Shown here: positions 22,994 to 36,041 of the stretch, in pieces | Position numbering within the stretch: the first letter of the stretch is position 1 | How the letters are laid out: each line of letters opens with the position of its first letter | Origin: Phallus indusiatus | Lineage: Eukaryota > Basidiomycota > Agaricomycetes > Phallales > Phallaceae | Reading direction: 5' to 3' | Assembly: GCA_027605045.1 (NCBI GenBank) | Contig: JAQFWX010000183.1 | Coordinates: 1 to 63,594 of the forward strand | DNA length: 63,594 bases | Made by a program: the position numbers and the translations under genes | The notes under the pieces: generated by a model | What the model was told of the DNA's origin: nothing | Databases searched by the model: none | Seen by the model: only the letters and a program-made list of their open reading frames with translations

Positions 22994-25235
22994 ATTTTGG
23001 TGAGCCAACTGACTGTTAGGTGGTGACGGTAGATACGAACACAAATCGACGTACTTTATAAATGTTCACATCTCGAGCACATGAAGCATGAACTAAGCAA
23101 TCTTCTTCGACAAAGTACCGAAGTTTTTGGGATGAGACATGAATAGACTCTTGCGTAGTGAGTGGAGCGCAATTTCTTGAAGGAAATTGATTTCCCGGAA
23201 CCAAAATATAAGAATTTATCCGAAGTTTCCGTGTCGTTATTCGTCAATACGAATTTAAAAAGATGCGGCACGGCATATATGGGAGATAAAAATATGTGAA
23301 ATAAAGCCAGAAAGAAACGTTCTAGGATCCGTGGATTAATTTCGACGGTAACTCGCCTCCTAGTAATTGATATCATGGGGCGGGGTGTTATCGGCATGGC
23401 TACCTACAGTTCGCGCCTCGATGGATGGCTGAGAAATCTTCCGAAAATGATTTAATGTTCGGATGTTTTGAGGATTTCAGTTCACTGGCACATTTAAAAC
23501 GATATGCCCTTTCGGTGATGAACTTATTCGAAACCGAAACAGCCACGAAGTCGAAGTCTGGTATAGCAGAAGATAAGATTAGCGGACGAATCAACGAATC
23601 GCAAATCTCTTACTGACGTTGTTTAATTATAGCCAGCTGTTTATAGCACGCGACCGAATAAAACTCCAATGTTTTGCCAAAATAAACCACGCATTTCAAA
23701 AGTGAGGTCGGTTGCTCCGCAAGATGAGTGTAAAAGCACGCGCAGAATGTAATGAATTTGTGAAAATAAATTAGGTCTCTTCATAGTATACTCCGTTATC
23801 GTCATTCGGGTCGATGGGAAGAATCGATGGAATATTCCGTAGTGTGGCGTCAAAATCACGCATCGCTGCATGGCACGATTAAAATGAGAATCAATGATTC
23901 TGAGTCTGTTATGACGATGACTATTCAGCGTGCGAAGACGAAAAGCGAGAAGAGCTTTTACTTTCTATAGCATACGGTAGCCCCAGCTGCGCTTCCGGGG
24001 AGGGTAGCAGAATCGGCGTAAGAAAAGGATTGGAACCTCAATGCAACGAGTAGGAAATGAGTTCAAACATAATTGGATGGATGATTAGTACAAAATGATG
24101 GATGTACATTTGTTGTGCCACGTGATAAATTCAGTGCGAAAATCCCAGAATTGAATGAGTTGGCATGTTCAGCGCTGACGGCAGCCCATAACATGATTAC
24201 TACGTAACTCATGTCTTGTAAATTGGTCTGAGCTCGAAGGGCAGTCTTTCCTTAGAGACTCACCTTTATCATCCGAGTTCCGTGAGTCCATTTAAACCGA
24301 TGATATAGGCAGTTTTCTGAACCAATTAAGATGCCAAGTCGCCGTCAAAGTGCATTCTGATTCTTCTCCACGACATCAAAAATGCCATTGAACCCGACGG
24401 GTATACAGCAGCGAGTCCTGACAGCGATATATTTTGAATCTTCACACGGAAGATGATGGGTAGCCAGCAGTCGATCAATGATTAAAGAACCACACTGGAA
24501 TATTAGGCATCGGCAAGAGATGAAGCCCGGTCAAGGTGGAGAACGTCGTGCTGTGGGAGAATTTGAGAAACTCTGGAATCGTAAATTTTTCCTTTTCTTT
24601 TCGTCTTATCCATCCATCCAGGTGGTGAACACGGCAACGTTCGGACTCGGCAGCTATTGCAAACAAGGGTGCAACCAAGGTAACGTCCGTACGCTCTGGT
24701 GGAAAAGTAAACTCCGCTAATTGTTGCTTGATTTTCAGCCTCGTCCTGTTTTTAGTTTTTAGTATACCCGCTCGACACGAATCTTTTCTCTCTTCAGTCT
24801 TCGTGTTATTCAGTCTCCTATCGGATTATTATCTTAAAAAAAAACACTGCGAGCCAAATTCACCAGACGAGAGAAAAAATATTAGCGCAAGTATAGACGC
24901 TGCGACTTTCTGTATGAATTGCGACGAAGGAACAGGCACCCCCAACTCATTTCATTGAACCTTAATATCTCGTTATTAGAAGGTGTGATTATTCTATCTC
25001 GATAGCTCATTTCGTTCTTACGCGTCAATTAGGCCGTCGTACCTTTTTTTTACGAAGAGGAGTCGTGTCTTTCTGCCTCTCCTGAGAGCACGGCCCGAGA
25101 CATAAAATAATCAAAAAAGGTATGTTTCAAAACTAGTTACACGCTTTTTTAATTCGCTGATGTACCATAGCATACTTTCGCTTTGTCTGCCGTATCCGAG
25201 TCAACGTCTCGTGTGTTGATACGTCTTATCTTCAC
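22994..25235. other. Intergenic, no supported gene
   Basis: Contains the AA9 upstream region and that of the plus-strand gene at 25236. Short open frames (for example 23056-23397 minus, 23425-23616 plus, 24478-24720 plus) have no recognisable motifs and no exon partners in phase. Confidence 0.45.
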
Positions 25236-27977
25236 ATGTCACAATTAGACACCAAACCGCATCATCAGCGCAATGAATCCACATCTTCCAACACATTCCA
25301 TCTTTCCAGTACGACCCCCATCATCATTTCTCCTTCAATCCAGAGCGACCAGCCGCCGCACGCCGATGCTATATTTCCTCGTCGAAGACCACGCGGAAAC
25401 ACTTTTGGAATGCCCGGTCCTGACATGGGCAAGATGCCAACTCTGTTCGCGTCCCCGGGCAATTCGCGACTAGCCGATACTCCGGAACCTAGGTATATTG
25501 TTGAACAACGTCCGGGAAATGAGAATGACTCAATCCTCGAGGATAGTCACGATGCCAGAGACCCCGAGGATACAGCAGGAGAATCACAAAACGAGGATCA
25601 CACATTCGGCATCAGAATGCCTCAGTTGAGTGTTAACCGTAGGCAAAGAGCGGATTCGTACGCGTCTACCATGACCAGCTCTTCTAACACTCGAGGTCGT
25701 CGAGACGATGAATCAGCTCAAAGCGTCGACTCGCGTCCCTCCACGAGTATGGCTGATAGGACTTTTATGAACACACATGGAGACCGATCCTCGTTGTATA
25801 CCACCGGTAGCGCCATCAGCCCTCTTGATAGATCATTCTATGAAAGAGATGATCAAGACCGGTCGTCAATGCTAACTACCAGTACAACGTTGAATTTTGT
25901 CCATGACTGGTCAACAAACGAGCCTCGTGGAAGTATTGCTACCTTAACCTTTGGGGACGGATTCGGTCAGCCTTCTGCCTTTGCGCCTGCGTTCACCACG
26001 CGGAGAACAAGCATGATAGACGTCGATGCTGGCGTCGCAGGTGTTGGTGAAAACGAAGACGGTAGATCTGTAGCCGAGGTTAATACAGCCTCAGCACAAA
26101 CTTCAGTAACTAAAGGTACTTTTACTTCCATTTTCGCTTTTCTCAGTGGTAACGGAAATGACGGGGGCGCAGGTGTACGTTCCGGAGAATCCCCATCACC
26201 GACAACATCGCTCTTACAGTCCAGTTCTCATGGCCACAGCAATGTCACTTATAAGAACCCATCTCTTTCAAGACACTCGCCTCTGTTCTCCCGCTATCAT
26301 CTCTCTCCACGACCAAGCGTCGAATCCTCAAGGTCTAATTATACCCTTCCTGGCGCTTCAAAGCTCGCCGACGAGGTCAATTCCGAAGAACGTACCAAAT
26401 ATTCCGGTGTTCAGCCTAGTAATTCAGGCGCAAGAAGCGCAAGAATGGGGACTATTGCCCTTGTCAACGAATCGCCTGCCATTTCTGCCACAATGATTAC
26501 TCGCAGTAACGACACCCATCTTTACAAAAATGGCGTTCACTCAACGACTGCAGCTTCGCCTCTTCCATCATCTCCATCATTGCTGGGACGACAACGACAG
26601 CCTCGACCTCCTCGACCTTCTCAAAGCGCCGATACTGCACTTGCGCATGTAGTTCACCGCTCTGACAGCTTTGAAAGACTAGACACAAGACGTCGTTCAA
26701 CCGTGTCAACTACAGGGTCTACCTCAACTTCATTCTTCGGCGGCATAACATCAATCTTTCATAGCAGTAACAACAGCAGCCATGGTGCCTCCTCTAGCCT
26801 AGCTCGCGCCAGTGCAGGTGCGAGCATCACGCCTGGCGAGGTTGTGAGGCAACGCAAATCGTCAGCGATAGGAACAGGAAGTGCTAGGTTGGCAATCGGG
26901 GTCTCGCAGCAGGACCGATGGGAAAGGGAGAGAGAGAGACAAAAAAGCGTTGTCAAAGGAAAGGAGAAGGAAGCCGACTATTCTTACGACAACAAGCCTT
27001 CAAGCGATACTTTGCTTCACCATCAACAATATCACCAACGTCCTAAGCCGATCTCAATTCCTTCGGATTCTCCTAGCGTCGTTTCTCCCAGTGGATCTAT
27101 TTTCATCGAGAGCTTCAGTTCGCCCATCGAAGATAACAGCGCCGCCCATGTCCAGTCGGTCCAACGAGACCAAGACGATTCAAAAGCTGTGACGATCTCA
27201 AACCCGGTGCTCCATTCAATTAATGTGCAGCACGATCCCACACCTATTCAAATGGCAAGCACTGAATCAATGGCACTTGCAACGCGGTCGACTTCAGCTG
27301 CCGAAAATTTCGTAAACCACGAGCCGTCAGGGCGCTTGAATCCTTCTTCGTTTCTACATAGGTCTAAAGAACGGAGAGAGCATTATATCCGTGGACCGAG
27401 CCAAGAAATCGGTGGTCCTTATCAGGATGTTTCGATACACCGAGAGTCAGACGATCAAGTTGCAGGAAATGAAGCTGGCGTCGATGCGAACGATCAAGAT
27501 GTTACTTTTCCTACGACTGCTACCGAGCTATCTTTGCCACTATCTTCAGCACAAATTTCATCAAATCATCTTGACCATGGAAGGCTGTTGTTGAACAGAG
27601 TCAATGACGTTGAAGACAAGACCAACATCTGGCGACAAACGCACGGCAACGACGGCGACCTTCACGACGCGGTGCAGGTAAGCTCTCAACTCACCGCTTT
27701 CATTCAAAATTTATGGGCTCCTTGTGTCGTTTTTATCCTTTATACTATTGGTCTTCTTCCTTTGAAACTGTTTGTCAACCACGATTTGCTCGTGCTCTAC
27801 TTTTGGAATCGTTTATCTTCATCATGTCATTTGACGCCGGGAGATTCCGTCACACAGAGACCATCGTCTTTTGTATTAGTTCGATCTTAACGCCAGTTAC
27901 AAAAGGTGGTTAAACCTCCCTACATTGACACTAACTTTGAGATATGCGTCCCTAGGATGCACATAGCTATCGGGTAG
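25236..27977 (+). CDS. Large Ser/Thr-rich low-complexity protein, unknown function
   Basis: A single long exon opens at ATG 25236 and runs 814 codons to a strong GTAAGC donor at 27678. It is rich in Ser, Thr, Arg, Asp and His with no domain I recognise. A basic/charged stretch (ERERERQKSVVKGKEKE) lies near residue 570. The 3' end is uncertain. Joining to 27897-27977 gives a short tail (LQKVVKPPYIDTNFEICV) and 840 residues in all, but needs a 219-bp intron, long for this region. An acceptor near 27859 would also keep frame and end in VLVRS. Reading through the donor keeps the frame open to 27890 and adds a hydrophobic segment (CVVFILYTIGLLPLKLF). It resembles regulatory or scaffold proteins with disordered chains, but this is inference. 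Confidence 0.65.
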
Positions 27978-28189
27978 CTGGCGTTGATTCACGCAGGAAT
28001 GGGCGGTGTCAGTAGAACGCTTGGCTGTCCACAGCCCTCAGTAATATTGAATCGGCATCAAAAGATTTTCCGGATGTTTTGATTTTTTGATGACCTTGTT
28101 TTCTTTTTACTTTCTTTCGCTGATGAAGACTACGTCTTGGAGTGTTTGGTCAACATGCACTCAATACAAATTTTGATCCGTAACAATTT

Positions 28190-28425
28190 CCAGTTCAGCC
28201 TCTGCGCTTCATCATTTTCTCTTTCTGTTTGCTTCGTCTTTTTTTTTTTCGTTTTACTTTACACTACCCTTTTCTCCCCAACTCAGAGCATTTCTCGTTT
28301 CTCTTTCGTTGGCTCGCTGCTTTTCTTTCTTTAACTCCTTTTCCTTTCCTCTATTTCGATATCTGCCATTTCTCAACTGTTACTGTTTTATTGTTATTGA
28401 AGTTTCGCTAACTACCGTGCATTAG
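28190..28425 (+). promoter_or_regulatory. CT-rich promoter/leader with probable 5' intron end
   Basis: A strongly pyrimidine-biased stretch of the kind often found just upstream of fungal transcription starts, containing long T runs and repeated CTTTCT/TTCTCT. It ends with a textbook branch point and acceptor (CGCTAACTACCGTGCATTAG, finishing at 28425), which would open the coding exon that follows. Confidence 0.45.
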
Positions 28426-31400
28426 TCTCACATTCTTTCGAATCATAACTTCAACCTCAGTCTCAACCCAAGATCTAATACTACAGTCCTCTCCGATCCC
28501 ACGTCTAGTGATCCCAACGAAAAGACACTGGGTCATCGATCTTTAGCTGCTTTAGCTGTAACCAACAATCGGCCTCCTGACTTGTCAACCTTTGCTTTTC
28601 CCTCTCCTTCCTTCCCTTTTTCGACAACCACCGCCCCAACTCAAACCCCAGGACAGACGACGTCGACCTTGCCGACGCGTAGACTTGTACACTCCGTCTC
28701 CCAACCCTCGTTAAAGCTATCCGCAAAATCTCAAGCTCTCTCTCTACCTCCAAAAACAAAGCTCGATAAAGCCTTTCTGTTCTCTGCTCAGCATACGGCG
28801 TCTTCACCCGCAGTAAACCATAATCGGGTTCAGACAGACCCTCACCCATACGCTATGTATTCTCCTAGGTCCAACTACCATCAGTCCGAGGCAACGACCG
28901 AGTTCGTTTTCGTTCGAATCTCCGTTATTTTCGTCCGCTAATCTTGAGCTTTAGTGCAAGCGTTTTGGTAGACACAAACACCAATGCTGTGCTATCGGCT
29001 ACTGCAACTACAGACCAAAAAAGTGCTCATCCGTATTCGAACGCGTACCAGCGATCAATACAAGCGCAGGACACTAGTGATCTTATGTATCGTCCCACGG
29101 TATCGCAAGGACGTCACGAGCCCCATCTGATGGCAACAACTTCGGGAATCATGCTTTCATCCAATGATGAAACCATCAAGTCTCAAACTATTCCTAATCC
29201 CCACGGACTCGGAAGCACTTTACGCTCTTCCTTCAAGCTACCAAGGACATCAACACCTAATTCTACCGCTGCTCAGTCTTTTTCTGGTGTCGTTGGTTCT
29301 AATTCAAAGACACTGAATGCCACACCCCCAAAACACACAAGTACAGGCGGTAACTTCCGGTCCAGTATCCGCAGCAGCGTATCTATGCCTAACCTTAGAA
29401 ACCTTTTCAAACTTGGACACTCCTATGATAACAACAAAAGCACCGGCCGCGACGGTGTCATTCGGTCTGCAAAAGCTGCAGGCAAACTACCGTCTTCGGC
29501 CATACCTCCTCTTCAGCCAACGACACCGAAGAAACCTAAACGTCTCAAAACACAATACACCGCTGAAACGTGGTGCGATGCTCTCCTGTTTCCTAGACCA
29601 CGCTTTCGTGCCCACGTTACTAGCCCGCCCCCGAGTCCCGTTCATGTATCGGCCTTGAATAGCGCGACCACGTATCCCCAATCACAGTCTTCTCCAGGCT
29701 CATTAGATTCGGCAATCCCCGTCAACGGAACATCCAGTCCTAATCTAGCCCCAGATACATTATATCAACCTCGTACACCTCCTCGCGAGAGCCGTTTCGT
29801 GGCTGATTCGTCATATTTATCACAAGTTGTATCACCACCGCCACCACCCAAACTAAAAGCACCTCCGAAAGGCAAAGTACGAAAAGGCCTCGTAGACCCA
29901 GTGTCGTTACCCTTGAATCCAGAGGCTGATGCACAGCCCATGCTCTCCACACTAGAGCAGGTCCTTATTGCTGGGGAAATACGGAACCGAGAGCGGGAAC
30001 AATGGAGCGATATCGCCACATCAAGTTTCCAGAACAGGAGAAGTAGAAGTTTAAGTCGGTCTCGAAAGAGAGCTGGGACAATAACGTCAACGGTTACAAC
30101 CTCATCGGGGCGGCACCATCGACCTTTGAACATCACGGTCGTAGTCGCGGAAGAACAAGGAATCATTCAGACGCTGACAGAAAAAGTGACGAACGAACGA
30201 TGACTCATGGTACAACCAGTAGTATAAGTCGGTCTTTGGCTGCTGGTTTAACTACTATTGCTGTCGAAGCGTTCAGGCAACCGACACCCACCATTTCGAC
30301 AGTTAGCCACCGCGGAGGACATGGTACTGGAGATTATCATTACCAGACCACGACGGTCACGACTGATACACATAGCAATGGGTACCACTCTCGCACGACT
30401 TCCGAATCCGGTCCTGCAACTCAGCGACATGGCGGTTCTCATACGCGAAATACGAGTTGGGGAAAAGCCGCACTTAAGACTTTATGTGGATCAGTTTCTG
30501 CAGACGAGGAAGTTGTTCGACATCCAGAGGAGGAAGACGGCGCTGGTACCGCTACACGAGGTCGTACGACTGCCGCTCGTATAAACGAAAAGCGACAAGA
30601 TAACGAACTACAGTCCCAGGTGATCAGCTCCAGCACAAATCGACCGCGTACAACGAACCTCTATGGTTCCAAAGTCAATTTTGACCTTCCTAATGTACCA
30701 GCGGTTGGTGTCACTCTCCCTCCTTCAATAGCCGTTGCCGAGCGATCTTTGTCTCCCAATTCAAATACTTCGGAAACGGCAGACATTGTTGTGGCAGTGT
30801 CGACACCTCCACCTCAGTCGGCCGTACCAAATGACTCTGTCATTGACCTCTCGACTCATCCTTACGCACATTTTCCCGCATCCGCTCCGTATGCAGGGCC
30901 ACATCCGTCATCTCGAGACTACAAGCCGTTATATACTCCAAGACATACCAATCTAAACCATCGTTTGCAGCCAAATTCTGAAACATATCAAACTACGATG
31001 TTTGGCCATTCGCAGGTTTCGCCCTCTTTGACTGCATCTACACCCCCGCACAATATAGACCTTCCCCAGCCATCCTCGCGGAAGGAAGCCGACCCGACCC
31101 CCTACGCGTATGCAAACGTTGGAGAAAGCAATAAGCGTGAATCTAAGCTGGGCGTTGAAGAGGCTCTTATGTCGTCCTCGTTTCACAGATTTGGAGACGC
31201 CATTCTCGAAGACGAAACTAACTCGGTTGCGGATGTCAATGCACCAAAACATTCTCCTCAAACTCTTATTGATCAAGAGGAAGAGTATTATGCTTACGCC
31301 GCTCTCAATGAAACCTCTCCATCGCCAAATGTCATATCAACGAAATCGCCTCATGATTATGGAAAAGCTCAATACGTTCAAAGTCCACCGCAAGACCCTA

Positions 31401-32259
31401 ACTCGACGAATATGTCCAGCCCATCGTCGCAAAGCTCGAGCTATAGTTGGATGAGTCGACCGCTTGGCGCAGTAGATGACCTTGACCAGTTCCGCGACCT
31501 GTTTTTTAGACGACCCCAAAATTCTCCCGGAACCCCTAACAACGCTGCTATTACCGATTCCAACGACGATTTTGGATTTTATCAACGATCACCTATTACA
31601 AGCGGTGCCCATTTTCGTGGGACGGCTGGTTTATCTTCACAAAGTCCCGTATCGCCGAACGACAGAGAGCAGTTTTCTGGGGGTCGATTTAATCTCAGGT
31701 CTCCTTCCCTAACGAGCGTATCTCAACAAATCGTGTCATCAGGTACTATAGAAGTCGATAATGTTGTCCCACAAGATTTCCCTGAAGACATCGAGTCATC
31801 CCGCGCGTCTTCCGTTATAGACCCCGATACTTTTGTGGAGGGTAAGGCTAAGGCTACAAACAAACGCTTTTGTGATTTTCATTAATATACTTCTTCCTAG
31901 ATACCCTTAGGTTGGGCATTGTTCCGCTATCCGTTCCGGTTACGACAGAATCTGCTGTGCAGCGTCACTCCACAACACTATCCTTCGTAGACAGCAATCA
32001 CGATCCGCGTAATCGCGACACTGTTATGAGTACAGCCTCGGTCTATAGTGTTCCCAGCGTCAATAAGGACAACGAGCTTCGTCAGAGCTTTGTAACTAAC
32101 GATTCATCCACCTCTGGAGTTGCCAGACTTCTTGGAAACTTCCCTTCCCCGCCACCTCCGTCGAGGATCGATAACTCTCGCCCTGATAGTTATCATGTTC
32201 TGGGTTTAGCAGAATCTCGGCATATCCTGGCGTCAACATCATCTTCACTTCGAACATAG
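28426..32259 (+). CDS. Long Ser/Pro-rich conserved fungal protein, unknown function
   Basis: Coding exons read 28426-28901, 28955-30085, 30145-31841 and 31901-32259. The 53-bp intron at 28902-28954 (GTTCGT donor, CTAAT branch) and the 59-bp intron at 31842-31900 are well supported. The frame change near 30100 is best explained by a 59-bp intron 30086-30144 with a weak GTCAAC donor, but a one-base frameshift is possible. The true ATG lies upstream of, or inside, the leader and was not found. The chain is low complexity except for a well-conserved-looking patch (YTAETWCDALLFPRPRFRAH) and a short Arg/Ser segment (RRSRSLSRSRKRAG). I have seen the patch in other Agaricomycete hypothetical proteins. 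Function unknown. Confidence 0.65.
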
Positions 32260-32414
32260 ATTCTTTTACATATATTAAGCATTTTAACGTTTATTACTAA
32301 TCGCATTGTCACGAGTCATTATTTGCAAGTACTATTAGCACATCTAATTTTCATTATTATACATCAATACATCTTGATTTTTATCCTCTCCCAAATGGAT
32401 TGATCATCTTGCGT

Positions 32415-32850
32415 TTCATACGTTTAACGTTTAACGTTGACGACGATATACTCCGATAAGAGAGCCCCCTTTTCGTACAACGATCCTCCTAGATGGATGA
32501 CGATGAACGGAAGTTCGTTGGAAGTATGATTTCGGATGTAAGTTTTTGCAACATTGGTATTGTTTAGAGCAGCATCAATTCGTCCAACACGAAGAAATGA
32601 GACGGATAGAACAACTAAAGGTTGTTCATGTCTGTCCATAGTGAAGAGAAGCGCCAGTGCTGCAGCTGTCTTCTCGCCGCCAAACAGTTGCTTCTTGTCC
32701 CTAATTCGCTTCACAGGTTGCATGGAATGATGCTTTCCCGCTCAGGTATAGTTCCTTTGAGCAAAATAAGCTTCAGCGCTCAACGCTCATGGATAACGAA
32801 CCTCATTGTCTTCAAAACCCAAGTACGCTACACCGTCCCACATGGAGAGA
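32415..32850 (-). pseudogene. Fragment of SMC1 cohesin ATPase head (C-terminal)
   Basis: On the minus strand, pieces in different frames match the end of SMC1: VAYLGFEDNE, then MQPVKRIRD, then the ABC signature region QLFGGEKTAAALALLF (normally LSGGEK). Next comes Walker B FFVLDE in a second frame, a return to DAALNNTNVAK in the first frame, YIRNHTS and FIVIHLGGSLYEKG. SLIGVYRRQR lies in a third frame. At least three frame breaks exist and no coiled coil, hinge or N-terminal Walker A is nearby. SMC1 is essential for cohesion, so an intact copy must exist elsewhere. This is a dead partial copy. Confidence 0.85.
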
Positions 32851-35800
32851 GACAAATCATTTCAAAGCACATATTTTGAAACGCCTAACCCCCAATTTTG
32901 TTCTGTGAATTGCTGTATCTCGCTCGCCACACCACGTCGTTTGTAAGGTGGCGTTCTCAGTTGCGCAGTCTTGCAAAGCTTTTGCTTGGTTGCATTCCGA
33001 GGTTAGGACCCGCTGGTCTGTTGCACAAGACGTGTCAGATCCTTGGTTGATTGAGATGCAACAGTTTCGATGTCTCTCTGCGAGTAGATGGAGTCATATT
33101 AAGATGAAGAGTTACACGTGTAAGAAGCTTGCGTACTTGAAATACCAGAAAGACCTTCGCTCGCACACGAATATTTTGCCTTTATAAAGGCTGGTTATAC
33201 GGTGAAGACCTTGCTGTCCAATCGATATTCAATGTTCCCATCCATCAAGATTCTTCCATACAAGTGAGCTTAAGCAAGCACGAAGAATCATAAAAGGCTG
33301 CGTACTTTTGCTGATAACTTCACTCGTTTTCTTTTGGTAGGTCTTCATATACACCCAAAGCCCAGGTTTTTGAAATTCTCTTCTCCCTCTCCCTCTGACG
33401 TTTCGTCGTCCTCCTTTTGTGTACACCATCTTCACTTTCAGAGCAAGTCGTCTTCCACGATATAGTGATGTAACTCACTGCTCTGAAGTTGTGAATTTTG
33501 AAATGAGAGCGAGCGAAATAGCATCCGTTGGATCGATTTCCAAGCTCTATCTGGGCCTATGACTAGATGGCCGCTGGATCTCGCGATAAGGGAAGGTGAG
33601 GGTCAGATCACGTCGCGACGGTGAGTTTTAACGGAGAGACTAAGCGGTACAACTTGAAGTCGCATACTTCTATGCGAATAAAAGGCAAGTGTACAGTTAT
33701 GCCTTGAAACAAATTGGAAGCAAGCTTGGAGAGGGGAATGTGCTGACGTTCCCTGCACCAGCAGGGCTCTACCATGTCATTCACCTGGTGTCCAAACTGA
33801 CTTTGGAAAAAGAAGCGCTCGAAGTGCTTTAAGTGTCCTGACGCAGTCTCTATCCAATCGTCTTCCGTAATTTTTCTTATGCATATGTTGCTTACAGGCC
33901 AAGTTTTTCAGAGTTTTTCATCATGTTAATGATGCTTTTTTGTAATTGATTCTTATATAATACACCTTTGCTCAGTGCCTATTACGCTCATGGTAGCAGG
34001 TGCAGGGATCCGCCGCCTTGGTTTCGAACTTTCACTACTCCTGGCGAGCACTCCCACATTTTGGCTAGTCCGTACGACGAATCAGAGAGCCATGAGCCAT
34101 GAGAAGCATAATCAAAACGATCGAAATAGCTGACTTTAGGGATCTTGCACCATATCACGAATATTTTATTAATGAAATATTTACAGTCGACAAAAATCCA
34201 AGCCGTTCAGAAAGGAAGTAAGCGTCATAAGTGACCGGTGCCGGCTCTAGTCATCCAAACCGGTAACAATTATCACTTCAGAGTCTCGGAATTGGCAACT
34301 CCGGTCCGCGCGCGATTTACGACACAAATGTTTGACGTCGGCGGGGAGACGATCTTCGTTGTTATCTTGAGGTCTAAAAATTGAACGCACAACCCCCCCT
34401 GATTCTCTTTTCAGTCTATGAATGGTCACGAGAGCCTGTTTACTATACATGCGTACCGATAAAAATAACGATTCGTGTCAGACGTTTGGGCGTATGCTGA
34501 CAAAAAGCTGTTTATAGGAGATTGCCAAAACAGTTCCGAGATGTCGGAGCATGCACGACGGTCTAGCGAGGTCGAGAAAACGTTTACATAGTAATTCTTA
34601 CTCTTTCATCACATATTTGACAGGCGGACATTTCTCGTCCCGAACCTCTCAAAAATCACCGGACAATCAGAACATCGAAGTCTAAGGATCTTCACGGGAG
34701 TTGGCTGCGAAATTCCCACCAGAAGGTCTCAGTTTTCGAGGTCTGGATAGTAGCATATGTCAGAAAGTGAAAACGAAGTGGAGCCAATTTATATAGAACC
34801 GTCCTGACTAGCATTGAAAATATCTTGTCAATGGTAACGACACAGCTTCTCGACCGAAAATGAAATTAAAAAACTCTCGTACTTGGTGACTGGTTTTCAT
34901 TTGGCACTTGGAAGGTCTATATCAAGTTAGCCTTCAGCAAAAAAACGTAAGCTGATATGAATATGTATCTTACAATTTGATATGAACACGTTGAAGATTA
35001 TTACTTGCAGCTTAATCGCTCATTAGTTGCGTACTTTCCAAGCCAGAGCCCGATTAATAATTACTGGAGCCTGGCAAGCAGTTCACTGGAAAGTTGACAG
35101 CGGAAAAGGATCCTGATCGACAACGTGCTAAAGAATCTATGAGTCAACCTCAAGAGATGCACGGTGCGATATCTGGCATTTGAATGGCATACCAAAAACG
35201 TGGTACGAAGAAAGAGGAACTGAGACAAGATCACATCGCATGTCCACTTGGTTGGAGCTTGCCGTTCGGTATTGGCATACCATGCCGTATGTGACCGCGT
35301 CGCCGTCACTTGCCTAGACTGGTTTCTGCACGACGCGAGCAGCTGGGGCAAGTTTAAATCAAGTCTTCAAGGTTTGATTGTATAGCGCGGAACTCTGCTC
35401 AAGTCAGTGTTACTTTGGATCATTCTCGCCGATTTTCCGTAGACTCCTGACCAATTCGGTTTAAAGCAAGTACCAAGAATCTATATACCACTATCTCAAT
35501 ACATTTTCATACAGGGTCATTGAGAACATGCTCCTTAATTTTCGTTTTAGCTTCCATAAGCAGATGGAAGATTATTCTGCCAGCATGATGACTTCACACC
35601 TTCCCTCTTTCTTCGAATGTTCCGGCCGGCTATTTAATGTAATATGTATCAAGGTCGCTGTTAGGCCCATCAGTAGGAACCAAATTCGTTGTGGCCTGGT
35701 CTCCCGGTTGGCACTTCGGAACGCCAGAAATATACCATCCTTACCCGTTATGGACGATATTCGTCTTCGAATGCTCGTGGCTTTGAGACTGGATGAGTGA

Positions 35801-36041
35801 TCACAATAAATTGGGCATCCTTGAGAGATAATTACGTTACTTTCTAACACTTCCAGTAAGTGTGCTGTCCACATGAGGTGCCCCCACCGAAAAGCCAGGT
35901 AAGCCATTCAGGTTAAATTTCGAAATCAGGATCTTCATCTTTTCGTAGATTAACCTCTCAAAAGTAGTACTCGTCCCTGCTTTGCTTTTAAGAGATGCCA
36001 CAAGCTCCCCTTTTCTCTCATCTTTTGGCCCGTTCACCATC
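32851..36041. other. Long gene-poor stretch
   Basis: Over 3 kb without a supportable gene. A plus-strand segment near 33715-33830 reads like protein (LGEGNVLTFPAPAGLYHVI) and then stops. A minus-strand piece near 33229-33435 (KGGRRNVRGRGRREFQ) is very basic. Neither joins to further exons. Given the SMC1 fragment alongside, these may be other decayed gene pieces. Confidence 0.4.

Noticed and set aside
33229..33435. Basic minus-strand frame resembling a ribosomal or nucleic-acid-binding protein
   Set aside because: Basic composition alone is not enough; no flanking exons in phase and no recognisable domain.
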